This document shows, in pieces, positions 1 to 8,893 of a stretch of 39,248 nucleotides of DNA (position 1 is its first letter; the number at the start of each line of letters is the position of its first letter). This DNA is from CAYNFT01 sp964396535 (GTDB lineage Bacteria; Chloroflexota; Dehalococcoidia; Dehalococcoidales; UBA2162): assembly GCA_964396535.1 (NCBI GenBank), contig CAYNFT010000008.1, forward strand, positions 1-39,248, in the 5' to 3' direction. Position numbers and translations under genes: made by a program. The notes under the pieces are model-generated. The model was not told the origin of the DNA. It did no database searches and worked only from the letters and a program-made list of their open reading frames with translations.

Positions 1-27
1 CGCTCCTTTTTGTGATAAAATTAATGC

Positions 28-624
28 ATGATTTGGACAACCGGTGACACAATTAACACAGCCTCTGCATTTCTAACATTCCTTGCCATCGTAGTAGCGC
101 TGATACTGGGAATTAGGTCAATTCGCACCACTAAGAAGATCCAGCAAAGGGAGCATATGACTACATTGCTTAATGAAGTGTTACAGTGGACCACAGATGC
201 CTTTAGCATTATACCAGCAATCTTATCCATAGAAGCACGCGACTTGGGTGTTATAACAAGTCCAGAAATAGATAAGTGGGACGAATTGATAAAGCGAAGT
301 GAATATATAAAACCCATTGCTACCCTCCTAGATAAAGGCCTTAATTGCAGGCTTGCCAACAGCGTTGAAGAGGTTATCATTGATATCAATGATAGGTTCA
401 GGGTGCTTATTGAGGCAAGTCTTGACGAAGAGCCTGTACACGACAAAGACGAGTTGCAAAGGATATTAGATGCCTTACCGAAGGGTATGCTGGAAGTAGA
501 AGACCTAAGCGAGCGTGGGAAACTTATTCTCCATTTGGGGACAAATTTATTTAGGTTACGGGAATCTATGAAAGACTTAATGCAGAAAATCGTAGAAACC
601 AAGACCAAACTAATATCCTCTTAA
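28..624 (+). CDS. Small single-pass membrane protein of unknown function
   Basis: I do not recognise a family. The 198-residue product has one hydrophobic segment near its N-terminus (about residues 12-28), followed by a basic stretch (RSIRTTKKIQQRE) and then a charged, helix-prone soluble part. The expected topology is a membrane anchor with a cytoplasmic helical domain. The ATG at 28 is the earliest possible start because an in-frame TAA lies at 22-24. No good ribosome binding site is visible, so transcription or translation could depend on sequence left of the window. Codon use is AT-richer than in the metabolic genes. The same layout (N-terminal anchor, helical tail, next to a double-hairpin repeat) recurs in the gene at 28276-28887, which suggests accessory cargo rather than core function. 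That link is inference. Confidence 0.6.
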   Translation: MIWTTGDTINTASAFLTFLAIVVALILGIRSIRTTKKIQQREHMTTLLNEVLQWTTDAFSIIPAILSIEARDLGVITSPEIDKWDELIKRSEYIKPIATLLDKGLNCRLANSVEEVIIDINDRFRVLIEASLDEEPVHDKDELQRILDALPKGMLEVEDLSERGKLILHLGTNLFRLRESMKDLMQKIVETKTKLISS

Positions 625-925
625 TCTTTATCTCAGCTTCCTTTTTTCTTATCCTTTGCCCCTGGCGTTCTACCTGATCGTTTGCCCCAGGCTTTTATTA
701 TGTTAGAAAAAGCTTGACAGATAGGAGGGGAGTAAATACGTGTTTGATATGCGTTTCTCGACATAACAATTATAGTGCGAACCAAAGCATAGCATATAGA
801 TTGTTTACATAATAAACACCGCTACAAGAGGGGTGTTTAAGAGGGGCGGAGCCCCTCTTTTTAAAAACATTTTCCCCCTCCCTTACCAAGGGAGGGGGAC
901 TAAGGGGGTGGGTTGTCAATATTGA
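625..925. other. Intergenic region with hairpins, no gene seen
   Basis: This 301-base gap between the first gene and the convergent methyltransferase holds no convincing coding sequence. A hairpin with arms TAAACACC and GGTGTTTA lies at about 813-839, and repeat copy 1 (832-914) follows. A GGAGGGG-like motif near 724 precedes only a tiny reading frame, which I do not call a gene. Confidence 0.5.
832..914 (+). repeat. Double-hairpin repeat, copy 1
   Basis: This copy has hairpin 1 (AAGAGGGGCGGAGCCCCTCTT, 839-859; 9-bp arms around a short loop), an AT-rich linker, hairpin 2 (873-899, CCCCCTCCCTT against AAGGGAGGGGG) and the tail GGGGGTGGGTT (904-914). It lies between two convergent genes, so its hairpins could also end transcription from both sides. 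The same order of parts is seen at 11512, 21300, 28890 and 32400. Confidence 0.75.
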
Positions 926-1510
926 TTACACGGATTTGTTCTTAATGCCGATGGCTATATAGTGATTTCTGGACCACTCGATATATTCGAAGGAGGAAAG
1001 ACCTGCTTGTTTGAACAATTGCTCCATGCGTTCTCTGGGTATCTTCTCCTGACCGGGACGCAATGGTGATTTAGAATCTTCTCTCCATTCTACTACCAGC
1101 GCTTTACCTTCAGGCTTCAGCAGACGGAACGCCTCGGCCATAGTAACATCTGGCTGCTCGGCCTCGTGCAGGATTAGAACCATAAAACAGAAATCGGCAA
1201 TCTCGCTTTCTAACCCGGTCTGGCTGGCATCAGTGTGAACCATAATTAAATTGGGTGGGGGATTTTTTGACCGTATACGCTCAAGCACCTTGGCATCATT
1301 ATCGACGGCATATACCGTACCTTCGTCACCTACGGCATCAACTATAGGAAATGAAAAAGCTCCGGCGCCGCAGCCCAGGTCAACACAGGTCATCCCCCTG
1401 GTAATACCAGCTACGTCCTTTATCAGGTCGTCGGCTCTCAGCCATTTTCGACGTTGTTCACTACCCAGCATTTGAGCTCTTCTCCCGGGTTCGGAATGCT
1501 CTTCAATCAT
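926..1510 (-). CDS. Class I SAM-dependent methyltransferase
   Basis: The 194-residue protein is predicted to transfer a methyl group from S-adenosylmethionine, with unknown substrate. Motif I is clear (VDLGCGAGAF, about residues 43-52), followed by the acidic residue ending strand 2 (YAVDNDAKVLERI) and a post-I region with TDASQTGL. This is the Methyltransf_11/25 type of Rossmann fold, of normal short length. The ATG at 1510 is preceded by GGAGGAAGT at good spacing. It is transcribed toward repeat copy 1 and stands apart from hflX by about 250 bases. The fold assignment is firm; no substrate can be inferred from the neighbours. Confidence 0.8.
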   Translation of the reverse strand: MIEEHSEPGRRAQMLGSEQRRKWLRADDLIKDVAGITRGMTCVDLGCGAGAFSFPIVDAVGDEGTVYAVDNDAKVLERIRSKNPPPNLIMVHTDASQTGLESEIADFCFMVLILHEAEQPDVTMAEAFRLLKPEGKALVVEWREDSKSPLRPGQEKIPRERMEQLFKQAGLSSFEYIEWSRNHYIAIGIKNKSV

Positions 1511-1695
1511 ACTTCCTCCGTAACCTTAAGTTTTTTCACTGTCTCCATAATGGCAGCATTATATTATTGGAACAACAAGGAGCAACCTGAATTATAGAAG
1601 CTATAGCTATATTGAATTGTAACATAGAGTTATTTAAAAACCCAAAAACAGGAGCCAAAATTTGGTGCAGATTTTTTGTTGGCATCTCAAAAGGT

Positions 1696-1724
1696 ATAAA
1701 ACCCCTCGGGAGAATTTTTAGGGG
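1696..1724 (-). terminator. Probable intrinsic terminator after hflX
   Basis: On the minus strand CCCCT (1724-1720) can pair with AGGGG (1706-1702) around a 13-base loop, followed by TTTTAT. It lies about 40 bases past the hflX stop and would end the dapF-dapL-VOC-hflX transcript. The stem is short, so confidence is moderate. Confidence 0.5.
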
Positions 1725-1761
1725 CCTAATTTATGATTTCAGAGCGTCATTTTGGAGGGTG

Positions 1762-2937
1762 TTAAACCAGGGTCACGGTTTGGCTTAAGGTATGGCTGAT
1801 TAGTTCCAGAAGTTGGGTCAGCCCCCACTTTTTGCTGGCAGAAATCAGTACTGTATTTTTATTAACCGGTGATGGCTGGTCTGAAAGATAATTTATGGCT
1901 TCTTCCTCACTCCAGGACCGGCTACTGTCCAGCAGCAGGTCAATTTTGTTTAGTGCGGTAATCCTGGGCTTATCCATAACGTCCAGGTCGGTCAGGACAT
2001 CTTCAACTGCCTGGCATTGTTCCGCGGCGTCGGGTGAAGATAGGTCAACCACGTGAAGCAGCATACTGGCTTCAGTTAATTCCTCAAGAGTTGCCCTGAA
2101 TGCCGTCACTATAGTCGGCGGCAACTTTCTGATAAAACCGACGGTATCGGTCATTAAGACCACGCTCTTATCAGGAAGGGTTAAGCGCCTGGTAGTTGGG
2201 TCCAGAGTGACAAAGAGTTTATCATCGACAAAGACATCCGCCCGGCTTAAAGCATTTAGTAAGGTGCTCTTACCGGTATTAGTATAGCCAACCAGAGCTA
2301 CTATGGGAATGCCACTCTTCTTGCGCTTTTGGCGATATAGCAGGCGATGTTTCCTGACCTGCTCAATCTGTGCCTTTAAACGATGTATTTTCTTCTGGAT
2401 AAGACGCCTGTCAGTCTCAATCTGTGATTCACCAGGACCTCTGGTGCCAATGCCGCCACCAAGCCTCTCCAGGTGGCTCCACTGTCCGGCAAGACGAGGA
2501 TAGAGGTACTGGTGCTGAGCCAGCTCTACCTGTAACTGACCTTCCCGGGTTCTAGCTCGCTTGGCGAAAATATCTAAAATCAAGGCGGCACGGTCGATAA
2601 CTTTTACCTGAAGAGAATCCTCCAGGTTTCGCTGCTGTAGCGGTGAAAGCTCATCATCAAAGATTACTATATTGTAGTTGGTGCTACTTTTCAGCGATAG
2701 TAATCCAGCCAGCTTGCCCTCGCCAATGTAAAGCTTTTTTGAGGGTACCGGTAATCGCTGGATAAGCTTCCCCACTACATTAGCTCCGGCCGTACCAGCT
2801 AATTGAGCCAGCTCCTGCAAAGAGTCCTCAGCTGACCATCGGTCAGCACTCCTCTTGGTGGCTACAGCCACCAAGAATGCCCGTTCTATAGATTCCTGGG
2901 TAATATCTATCCCTCGGCGAATGATACCCTCCCTCAC
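1762..2937 (-). CDS. hflX: Ribosome-associated GTPase HflX
   Basis: HflX binds the 50S subunit, splits stalled or stressed 70S ribosomes and hydrolyses GTP. The 391-residue protein has the N-terminal HflX domain (IGEGKLAGL at 71-79, DDELSPLQQRNLE at 94-106), the helical linker with the signature GGGIGTRGPGESQIETDRR (160-178), and the G domain with P-loop GYTNTGKS (217-224), G3 DTVG (264-267) and G4 NKID (330-333). Length is normal. The start is a GTG at 2937 that overlaps the stop of the upstream VOC gene by four bases (GTGA), so the two are probably translationally coupled. Family identity is very secure; the specific trigger in this organism is not visible. Confidence 0.95.
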   Translation of the reverse strand: MREGIIRRGIDITQESIERAFLVAVATKRSADRWSAEDSLQELAQLAGTAGANVVGKLIQRLPVPSKKLYIGEGKLAGLLSLKSSTNYNIVIFDDELSPLQQRNLEDSLQVKVIDRAALILDIFAKRARTREGQLQVELAQHQYLYPRLAGQWSHLERLGGGIGTRGPGESQIETDRRLIQKKIHRLKAQIEQVRKHRLLYRQKRKKSGIPIVALVGYTNTGKSTLLNALSRADVFVDDKLFVTLDPTTRRLTLPDKSVVLMTDTVGFIRKLPPTIVTAFRATLEELTEASMLLHVVDLSSPDAAEQCQAVEDVLTDLDVMDKPRITALNKIDLLLDSSRSWSEEEAINYLSDQPSPVNKNTVLISASKKWGLTQLLELISHTLSQTVTLV

Positions 2938-3320
2938 CCTCTCTGTATCAGCTCGATGGGTAGTCCATCCGGGTCTTTTATCTCAGCCAGTTTTAAATTT
3001 TCTCTCGTGACTCGTGGACCGCTAGATATTTCCACGCCCTTAGCCTTAAGATATTCTATAGCCTTATCCAAATCCTCCACTTCCAGCCCGATCCTTCGGT
3101 AGCCAGCCTGCCTTTGCTCCGTGGATGCAGGAACGGCTTCTCTGCCCAAAAACATTTCTATTAATGTGCCACCCAGTTCGATAAAAACAATTTCAGCCTG
3201 AGGCGCTCCTTCAGGCTTGAACCGCCATTGAATCTTGAAACCCAGGATTTCCGTGTAGAAATCGAGAGTCCTTTCCGGGTTACTGCTTACAACCTCGATA
3301 TGGTCAATTCTCTTAAACAT
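2934..3320 (-). CDS. VOC/glyoxalase-fold protein
   Basis: This 128-residue single-chain protein has the vicinal oxygen chelate fold, with paired beta-alpha-beta-beta-beta halves. It begins with the typical IDHIEVVSSNPERTLDFY, has a central FIELGGTLIEMF and ends with DPDGLPIELIQ. His7, a Glu in IEMF and the C-terminal Glu (IELIQ) are likely metal ligands. Members include lactoylglutathione lyase, methylmalonyl-CoA epimerase and dioxygenases; sequence alone does not pick one. It overlaps hflX by four bases and follows dapL by 21 bases, so it is part of that transcript. The metal-binding fold is confident, the reaction is not. Confidence 0.8.
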   Translation of the reverse strand: MFKRIDHIEVVSSNPERTLDFYTEILGFKIQWRFKPEGAPQAEIVFIELGGTLIEMFLGREAVPASTEQRQAGYRRIGLEVEDLDKAIEYLKAKGVEISSGPRVTRENLKLAEIKDPDGLPIELIQRG

Positions 3321-3341
3321 AGGGTAGCTCCTTATGTTATG

Positions 3342-4541
3342 TCAAGTTACTTTCGCTCTGAACTTGTTTTTGCTATTTCGCCATCCGGCTAGTCGTGACA
3401 GACCCTTCACCAGCCCGGCATCAGGGATGGTCAGCGACAACCGGACATAACCTTCGCCACTCTTTCCATAACCTATCCCGGGAGTTACTACCACCCCAAC
3501 CTGCTCTAATAGGTCGCTAGCAAAATCCACGGAGTTATAGCCCTCGGGGACCTTTGCCCAGACGTATAGGCTCGCCTTTGGTGGTTTGGCTTCAATGCCG
3601 AGATTATTCAGCATATCAACCACCAGGTCGCGTCGCCTCTGATAAACAGCGTTATGCTCCTGAATGCAATCCTGAGATCCCCCCAAAGCCTCAATGGCAG
3701 CATATTGAATAGCCTGAGGAATGCCTGAGTCCATATTTGATTTAACTCTCTTTAGGGCGTCTACAATCGTCGCATTACCTACCACCATTCCTATTCGCCA
3801 GCCGGTCATATTGAAGCTCTTGGATAGCGAGTGAAACTCCACCCCCACTTCTCTAGCTCCGTCGGCCTGCATAAAGCTAACTGGTTGATAACCATCAAAG
3901 GCAATCTCTGTATATGGCCCGTCGTGGCAGACGGCTAAATTGTGCTTACGAGCAAATTCAACTGTTCTGTTGAAAAAATCAAGGTCAGCCACGGCACCGG
4001 TGGGATTATTAGGATAGTTTATCCACAGAAGCTTGGCCCTTTTTACTATGTGCTCTGGTATACTATTAAAATCAGGTAGAAAATTATTCTTCTCAGAGAG
4101 GGTTAGATAGTAAGGTCTACCGCCGGCTAGCATAGTGCCTATCGAATAGACGGGATATCCTGGGTCAGGAACCAGGGCAGTATCTCCCGGGTCAATAAAG
4201 CACAGAGCGATATGAGCAATACCTTCTTTTGCTCCAATAAGAGGTAATACCTCTTTATCTGGATCAAGATAGACATCAAAACGTTTCTTATACCATTCGG
4301 CAATAGCTCGATGCAATTCCGGTAGACCTTCTGATTCCGGATAGCGGTGATTAGCTGGGTCATGTGCCGCCTGACACAACCTGTTAATTATATTGGATGG
4401 TGTAGGAATATCAGGGTCGCCGATGGCAAAGCTGACTACATCCTCACCCTTGGCCCTTTTCTCAGCAATTTTCTTGGTTATTTCTACAAAAAGATATGGT
4501 GGTAAATTTTCTATTCTTCTCGCTGTTCTCATTTCAATCAT
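3342..4541 (-). CDS. dapL: LL-diaminopimelate aminotransferase (probable)
   Basis: This PLP fold-type I aminotransferase (399 residues) probably converts tetrahydrodipicolinate directly to LL-diaminopimelate, the short route to lysine found in Chloroflexota and others. Visible parts are FAIGDPDIPTP (38-48), NYPNNPTGA (175-183), the PLP-contacting Asp207 and Tyr210, the catalytic lysine in SLSKSFNMTGWRIG (Lys241) and Arg249. It is directly downstream of dapF, which acts next in the pathway; this context supports DapL over a generic aspartate aminotransferase. The ATG at 4541 overlaps dapF by eight bases; a second ATG at 4532, with GAGG nine bases upstream, would avoid the overlap and is also plausible. 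Confidence 0.85.
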   Translation of the reverse strand: MIEMRTARRIENLPPYLFVEITKKIAEKRAKGEDVVSFAIGDPDIPTPSNIINRLCQAAHDPANHRYPESEGLPELHRAIAEWYKKRFDVYLDPDKEVLPLIGAKEGIAHIALCFIDPGDTALVPDPGYPVYSIGTMLAGGRPYYLTLSEKNNFLPDFNSIPEHIVKRAKLLWINYPNNPTGAVADLDFFNRTVEFARKHNLAVCHDGPYTEIAFDGYQPVSFMQADGAREVGVEFHSLSKSFNMTGWRIGMVVGNATIVDALKRVKSNMDSGIPQAIQYAAIEALGGSQDCIQEHNAVYQRRRDLVVDMLNNLGIEAKPPKASLYVWAKVPEGYNSVDFASDLLEQVGVVVTPGIGYGKSGEGYVRLSLTIPDAGLVKGLSRLAGWRNSKNKFRAKVT

Positions 4542-5460
4542 TCCTCACCTTAGAATTGGTTTGAAGGGGCTTTGCCCCTTCAAACCACCCTTTATGACCT
4601 TCGTCCGGCCATTCTCCGGTAAATACTGTTTCCGCCGGGCCGCTAAGGAATACTCCCCCTACCCCGTCCCACTCTACTTCCAGTATACCACCGGGTAGTA
4701 TTATGTCAACTTTACTTTCAATGTAACCATGTAGTTGGGCAGCGACGGTTATGGCACAGGCTCCACTGCCGCACGCCAGTGTCTCCCCTACCCCCCTTTC
4801 CCAAACACGAGCTTCTATCTGCCGCCTGTCCAGTACTCGAGCCACCTCAAAATTCACTCCCCTTGGAAAAATATCATGCTGTTCTACCTTTGGACCTAAC
4901 CGGGATAACGGAAAATCGGTTACCTGGTCCTGGCAGAAGTAAATAGCATGCGGATTTCCCATAGATACAAGGCTCAGTCGTAGTTCCTTACCATCTACAG
5001 AAATAGAATAAGCTGTTATAGACTTTATGTCAACTACATTTCCTCTACCCTGCCCTAGTGTTACCGGTATATCCCTTTCCCCAAACCTTGGTTCTCCCAT
5101 ATCTGTCTGAATTTCAGTAACTTTGCCCGCTACTTTACGAATCCTGGCTCTCCTTATCCCGACTACCGTTTCTACCGATATTTCCTGGGCTCCGGGATTA
5201 GCCAGCCTGCCATCTGTAAAGTGTTTAATCGTGCATCTTAGCCCATTACCGCAAACCTCAGACTCAGAGCCGTCAGCATTGAATATGCGCATTTGAAAGT
5301 CAGCAACGTCTGAAGGCAGTAGTAGCAGCAAGCCATCAGCGCCGATACCATAGTGACGGTCACACATATCTAATGCTATCTGTGACCAATCACGCTGCGC
5401 ATCTCTGGTATCTACCAGTACAAAATCGTTTCCAGCGCCCTGCATCTTAGTAAATTTCAT
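4534..5460 (-). CDS. dapF: Diaminopimelate epimerase
   Basis: DapF interconverts LL- and meso-diaminopimelate without cofactor, using two cysteines. Both are present: Cys70 in EVCGNGLRC and Cys230 in ACGSGACA. The N-terminal signature MKFTKMQGAGNDFVLVDT fixes the start at ATG 5460, preceded by GGATAGGG; the open frame runs on to 5544 but those 28 residues have no family support. From the ATG it is 308 residues, longer than usual because of a C-terminal tail after TVFTGEW (about 281-308). Residues 292-302 of that tail are encoded by a perfect 14-bp palindrome (see 4557-4587). Divergent thrC also belongs to the aspartate family. Confidence 0.93.
   Translation of the reverse strand: MKFTKMQGAGNDFVLVDTRDAQRDWSQIALDMCDRHYGIGADGLLLLLPSDVADFQMRIFNADGSESEVCGNGLRCTIKHFTDGRLANPGAQEISVETVVGIRRARIRKVAGKVTEIQTDMGEPRFGERDIPVTLGQGRGNVVDIKSITAYSISVDGKELRLSLVSMGNPHAIYFCQDQVTDFPLSRLGPKVEQHDIFPRGVNFEVARVLDRRQIEARVWERGVGETLACGSGACAITVAAQLHGYIESKVDIILPGGILEVEWDGVGGVFLSGPAETVFTGEWPDEGHKGWFEGAKPLQTNSKVRND
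4557..4587. repeat. Perfect palindrome encoding the DapF tail
   Basis: TGGTTTGAAGGGGC (4557-4570) and its exact reverse complement (4574-4587) flank a three-base loop. It lies within the last codons of dapF (minus strand, residues 292-302, WFEGAKPLQTN) and just before the dapL ribosome binding site. There is no U tract after it, so it is not a standard terminator. Its arms resemble hairpin 1 of the dispersed repeat (AAGAGGGGC..GCCCCTCTT). Confidence 0.85.
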
Positions 5461-5600
5461 AATTACCCTATCCTCAATTGCTAGTGCTTCTGGTAGTGAA
5501 TGTTGTCCCACAGCTGGAAGTGAGTAGATAGAAAATAATACCATATTGCCTGGGTGCCTTTCAATTCAAAGTGTTTCAGATTGTTTATTAGCCTCAAAGA

Positions 5601-5629
5601 TTGTGCTTTTAAGCCATATGCGCTATAAA
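5601..5629 (+). promoter_or_regulatory. Candidate thrC promoter
   Basis: TTGTGC (5601-5606), a 17-base spacer and TATAAA (5624-5629) lie just before thrC. The -10 matches five of six positions, the -35 only three, so this is a tentative call. Confidence 0.35.
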
Positions 5630-5643
5630 TATAGGGGGGTTAC

Positions 5644-6699
5644 ATGATGAAAACTGGAGTTTTAGTTAACTACAGAGATTTTCTTCCGGTTACACCCAGT
5701 ACGCCCTTGTTTTCGCTGGGGGAGGGAGATACCCCTCTCGTCAGGTGCGATAAGCTGGAGAAGGAGACTGGTTGTAGCGAACTGTACTTTAAGCTGGAGG
5801 GGTGCAATCCTACCGGTTCCTTCAAAGACAGAGGCATGGTGGTCGCCATAGCCAAGGCGCTAGAAGCTGGTAGCAAGGCAGTAATATGTGCCTCAACCGG
5901 TAATACCAGTGCTTCAGCTGCTGCTTATGCCGCTTACTGTGGGCTTACTGCTATTATTATGGTGCCGAAAGGCAACATTGCTTTGGGCAAGCTGGCTCAA
6001 GCTATTGTCTATGGGGCCAAGATAGTTGCCCTGGATGGAAATTTCGACCAGGCACTAAATATAGTGCGCAGCCTAACAGAGAAACACCCGGTCACTCTGG
6101 TAAACTCGGTTAATCCTAACCGTATTGAGGGACAGAAAACAGCCTCTTTTGAGATTATCGATGTTTTGGGTAATGCTCCCGATTATCTTTTTATCCCGGT
6201 AGGTAATGCCGGTAATATTACCGCCTACTGGAAGGGTTTTATGGAATACTATCAAGCCGGCAGGGCAAGCAAAAAACCTGTCATGATGGGTTTTCAAGCC
6301 GAGGGCGCTGCTCCTATTGTTCGAGGTCATATTATTGAGGAGCCAGAGACTGTCGCTACAGCTATACGAATAGGTAATCCAGCCAGCTGGCAGAAGGCTG
6401 TTGCCGCTCGTGATGAGTCCGGTGGAATTATTGACATGGTTAGTGATGAAGAGATTATAGCAGCTCAGCAGCTTATGGCTACTAAAGCAGGTATCTTTGG
6501 CGAGCCAGCTTCAGCAGCTTCTCTAGCAGGACTTATCAAACTTTCGCAACGAGGAATGGACTTCTCATCAAAGATAATAGTTTGCGTGGTAACTGGTACC
6601 GGGCTTAAGGATACTGACGCTGTTCTTAAAAGTGCCGAGCCTTTTCTCGAACTACCAGCCAATTTAGCCACCATAGAACAAGCTCTAGGCTGGGGTTGA
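5644..6699 (+). CDS. thrC: Threonine synthase
   Basis: Threonine synthase converts O-phosphohomoserine to threonine with PLP. The 351-residue protein shows the fold-type II PLP motif PTGSFKDRGM with Lys61 as Schiff-base lysine, CASTGNTSASAAAYA as phosphate and cofactor loop, and PVGNAGNITAYW in the middle. Its length fits the shorter bacterial/archaeal class. The start ATGATG is preceded by GGGGGG with a four-base gap. It diverges from dapF, so the intergenic region holds promoters for both aspartate-family branches. Threonine dehydratase and cysteine synthase are related, but the SFKDRGM motif and the overall pattern favour ThrC. Confidence 0.92.
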   Translation: MMKTGVLVNYRDFLPVTPSTPLFSLGEGDTPLVRCDKLEKETGCSELYFKLEGCNPTGSFKDRGMVVAIAKALEAGSKAVICASTGNTSASAAAYAAYCGLTAIIMVPKGNIALGKLAQAIVYGAKIVALDGNFDQALNIVRSLTEKHPVTLVNSVNPNRIEGQKTASFEIIDVLGNAPDYLFIPVGNAGNITAYWKGFMEYYQAGRASKKPVMMGFQAEGAAPIVRGHIIEEPETVATAIRIGNPASWQKAVAARDESGGIIDMVSDEEIIAAQQLMATKAGIFGEPASAASLAGLIKLSQRGMDFSSKIIVCVVTGTGLKDTDAVLKSAEPFLELPANLATIEQALGWG

Positions 6700-6845
6700 C
6701 AAGTTCTGCCTTGCGTCTGGAGCTGGGGTTTTATCTTACCTCATTAGCAGATACGGTACGATGCCTTGCCCGTGTAGTCTGTGGTCTATGGTAAGCATTA
6801 AGGTAAATCAACGTTTCTAGCTGCCTCAATTAAAGTTTGGAGCTA

Positions 6846-8084
6846 ATGAAATTGAAGCGTTTGTACTACGGCTGGGTCATGGTTTTTATCGGTTTCTGCG
6901 TATTAGCTGTAAATGCACTTGCAATGTTCGGCTTTGGCGTATTCTTAAAGCCGTTGATAGCAGAATTTGACTGGGAGAGGGGAGCTCTATCCAGCGCTTT
7001 TTCCATAGCTCTGCTGATTGCCGGAGTTCTTTCCCTTGTTAGCGGGAGACTGAGTGACCGATACGGTCCTCGAATCCTGGTCACGGCTGCCGGTCTATCA
7101 CTGGGAATAGGATTCTTATTAATGTCACAGGTCAGTTCGCTGTGGCAAGTATATTTAGTCTGGGGACTCTCTATTGGAATTGCAATAAGCTGCTCTGTCA
7201 TTCCCATTAATACTACGATACCCAGGTGGTTTACTGAGAAAAGGGGGATAGCCATCGCCATCACCATCACTGGCTTCAACCTGGGAGGGATAGTTGCACC
7301 GGTGCTCATTCAACAACTCATAGATGCCTATGATTGGCAGCGGTCATTTCTCATCCTGGGTGCCATACCTTTTATCATTACGATTCCACTGGCCCAGTTA
7401 ATGAAACGGGGCGGCCAACAGATTAAGCTTAATTCATATATCGAAAATAAGCCCGTAGAAGAGAACAAGTCCACAGTTTCGGCTGTATGGGGACTTTCTT
7501 TAAATGAGGCAATCAGAACTAGGTGGTTCTGGTTTTTTAGCTTTATGCAACTTTCCTTTGGCTTTTGCGTACAAACGATAACTGTTCATATTGTCCCCTA
7601 TGCAACTGATGTTGAAATCCCAGCAATCATTGCGGCAAGTATACTATCTATCAGTGCCGGAAGTAGTATTGCCGGAAATCTTGCCATAGGCTTTTTCTAT
7701 GCCAGAATAGGGGGCAGATTGGCACTAACCGCCTGTCTTGCCCTGTTCACATTGACACTTGTATGGCTTTTATTCACCACAGAAACCTGGATGTTCTATG
7801 TATTTGCCGTGGTCTTTGGTCTGGCACGCGGAGGTATAATCCCGCTGCTAACAGTGGTGGCAGCAGAGTTATTTGGCTTGAGACACCTTGGTTCAGTTGG
7901 TGGGGCTTTTCTATTTTTCAGTACAGTGGGAGGAATTCTGGGAAACCCTTTCGCCGGGCTTATTTTCGATGTAAGTGGAAGTTACAGCCTGGCCTTTGGC
8001 ATCGATGTAATAATTAGCACGCTGGCTGTTATCCTTGGTTTGATTTTGCTGCGATACAAGAGTAGAAAAAGTGATACCATCTGA
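6846..8084 (+). CDS. Major facilitator superfamily transporter
   Basis: This is a 12-helix MFS carrier of about 412 residues. The signature between helices 2 and 3 is visible (GRLSDRYGPRILV), and the N-terminus (YYGWVMVFIGF) resembles the oxalate/formate antiporter and monocarboxylate porter group. That would suggest transport of a small organic anion, but the substrate is inference. A central loop rich in K, E and N (about residues 193-215) splits the two six-helix halves. A TTG nine bases upstream is in frame, but the ATG at 6846 gives the family-like N-terminus; GGAG lies only three bases before it, so the start is uncertain. It is isolated between thrC and folE. Confidence 0.85.
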   Translation: MKLKRLYYGWVMVFIGFCVLAVNALAMFGFGVFLKPLIAEFDWERGALSSAFSIALLIAGVLSLVSGRLSDRYGPRILVTAAGLSLGIGFLLMSQVSSLWQVYLVWGLSIGIAISCSVIPINTTIPRWFTEKRGIAIAITITGFNLGGIVAPVLIQQLIDAYDWQRSFLILGAIPFIITIPLAQLMKRGGQQIKLNSYIENKPVEENKSTVSAVWGLSLNEAIRTRWFWFFSFMQLSFGFCVQTITVHIVPYATDVEIPAIIAASILSISAGSSIAGNLAIGFFYARIGGRLALTACLALFTLTLVWLLFTTETWMFYVFAVVFGLARGGIIPLLTVVAAELFGLRHLGSVGGAFLFFSTVGGILGNPFAGLIFDVSGSYSLAFGIDVIISTLAVILGLILLRYKSRKSDTI

Positions 8085-8184
8085 CTAAACTGCACAAGTA
8101 TATTGAGGAGCGATTCTAGAAAATTAACTGAAAAGATGGTATCCTATTAGAGCCATTTCGTAATGGCAGTTCAGGAGGGTAAAA

Positions 8185-8751
8185 GTGTTCGACGAAGCTG
8201 AGATTAAGAAAGCAGTAACTTCCATCATTAAGGCTATCGGGGAAAACCCGGAAAGAGAAGGCTTGGTGGGTACACCGGAGCGTGTAGCTGAGATGTATTC
8301 CGAGCTTTTTATGGGGCTTAACATGGACCCTAAGAAAGAGTTGGCGGTAGGTTTTGAGGAAGGACACCGGGAAATGGTAATCCTCAGGGATATTCCCTTC
8401 TATTCCATGTGTGAGCATCATCTTCTACCGTTTTATGGCGTTGCTCATTTAGGCTATATTCCTAACGCTACCGGGCGTGTCGTTGGCGCCAGCAAACTGG
8501 CTCGGGTAGTAGAAATCGTAGCCAGGCGTCCTCAGATTCAGGAGAGGATGACCTCTCAAATTGCCAATGCTATTTATGAAGGGATCCATCCTGATGGCGT
8601 GGGAGTTGTTATCCAGGCAGAACATTTGTGTATGGTTATGCGGGGTATCAAGAAACCAGGCAGCACTGTTGAAACCTCAGCCCTGAGGGGTACCTTTCGC
8701 AGTAAATCCAAAACCAGAGCCGAATTTTTCTCTCTACTACAGACTAAATAA
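8185..8751 (+). CDS. folE: GTP cyclohydrolase I
   Basis: FolE opens GTP to 7,8-dihydroneopterin triphosphate, the first step of tetrahydrofolate and of some deazapurine pathways. Zinc ligands are visible: Cys76 and His79 in MCEHHLLPF and Cys149 in AEHLCMVMRG. The core GYIPNATGRVVGASKLARVV and the length of 188 residues match the T-fold type IA enzymes. Translation starts at GTG 8185, with AGGAGGGT ending four bases upstream. A strong terminator follows at once, so this is a single-gene unit; no other folate gene is in the window. Confidence 0.95.
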   Translation: MFDEAEIKKAVTSIIKAIGENPEREGLVGTPERVAEMYSELFMGLNMDPKKELAVGFEEGHREMVILRDIPFYSMCEHHLLPFYGVAHLGYIPNATGRVVGASKLARVVEIVARRPQIQERMTSQIANAIYEGIHPDGVGVVIQAEHLCMVMRGIKKPGSTVETSALRGTFRSKSKTRAEFFSLLQTK

Positions 8752-8757
8752 ATTACT

Positions 8758-8815
8758 ATAGCTCACCGCCGGTCTGTCAAAAGTAATCATACCAATCCCC
8801 GGTGAGCTATTTTTT
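8758..8815 (+). terminator. Intrinsic terminator after folE
   Basis: ATAGCTCACCG (8758-8768) pairs perfectly with CGGTGAGCTAT (8800-8810) over an 11-bp stem, followed by TTTTT. It starts seven bases after the folE stop. The loop is long (31 bases), but stem and U tract are clear. Confidence 0.85.
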
Positions 8816-8893
8816 GAACCAGAATTAATATTTTAGAAAGAAATTAGCGCTAAGTGCTATTACTAAAATGGTCGAAAGTCCTATTTGCCTTTT

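Noticed and set aside
714..772. TTGACA with GGAGGGG and a GTG near 740 as a small gene
   Set aside because: The frame ends after eight codons and no good -10 is found.
5461..5544. N-terminal extension of dapF
   Set aside because: The 28 extra residues precede the family start MKFTKMQGAGND, and a ribosome binding site lies before ATG 5460.
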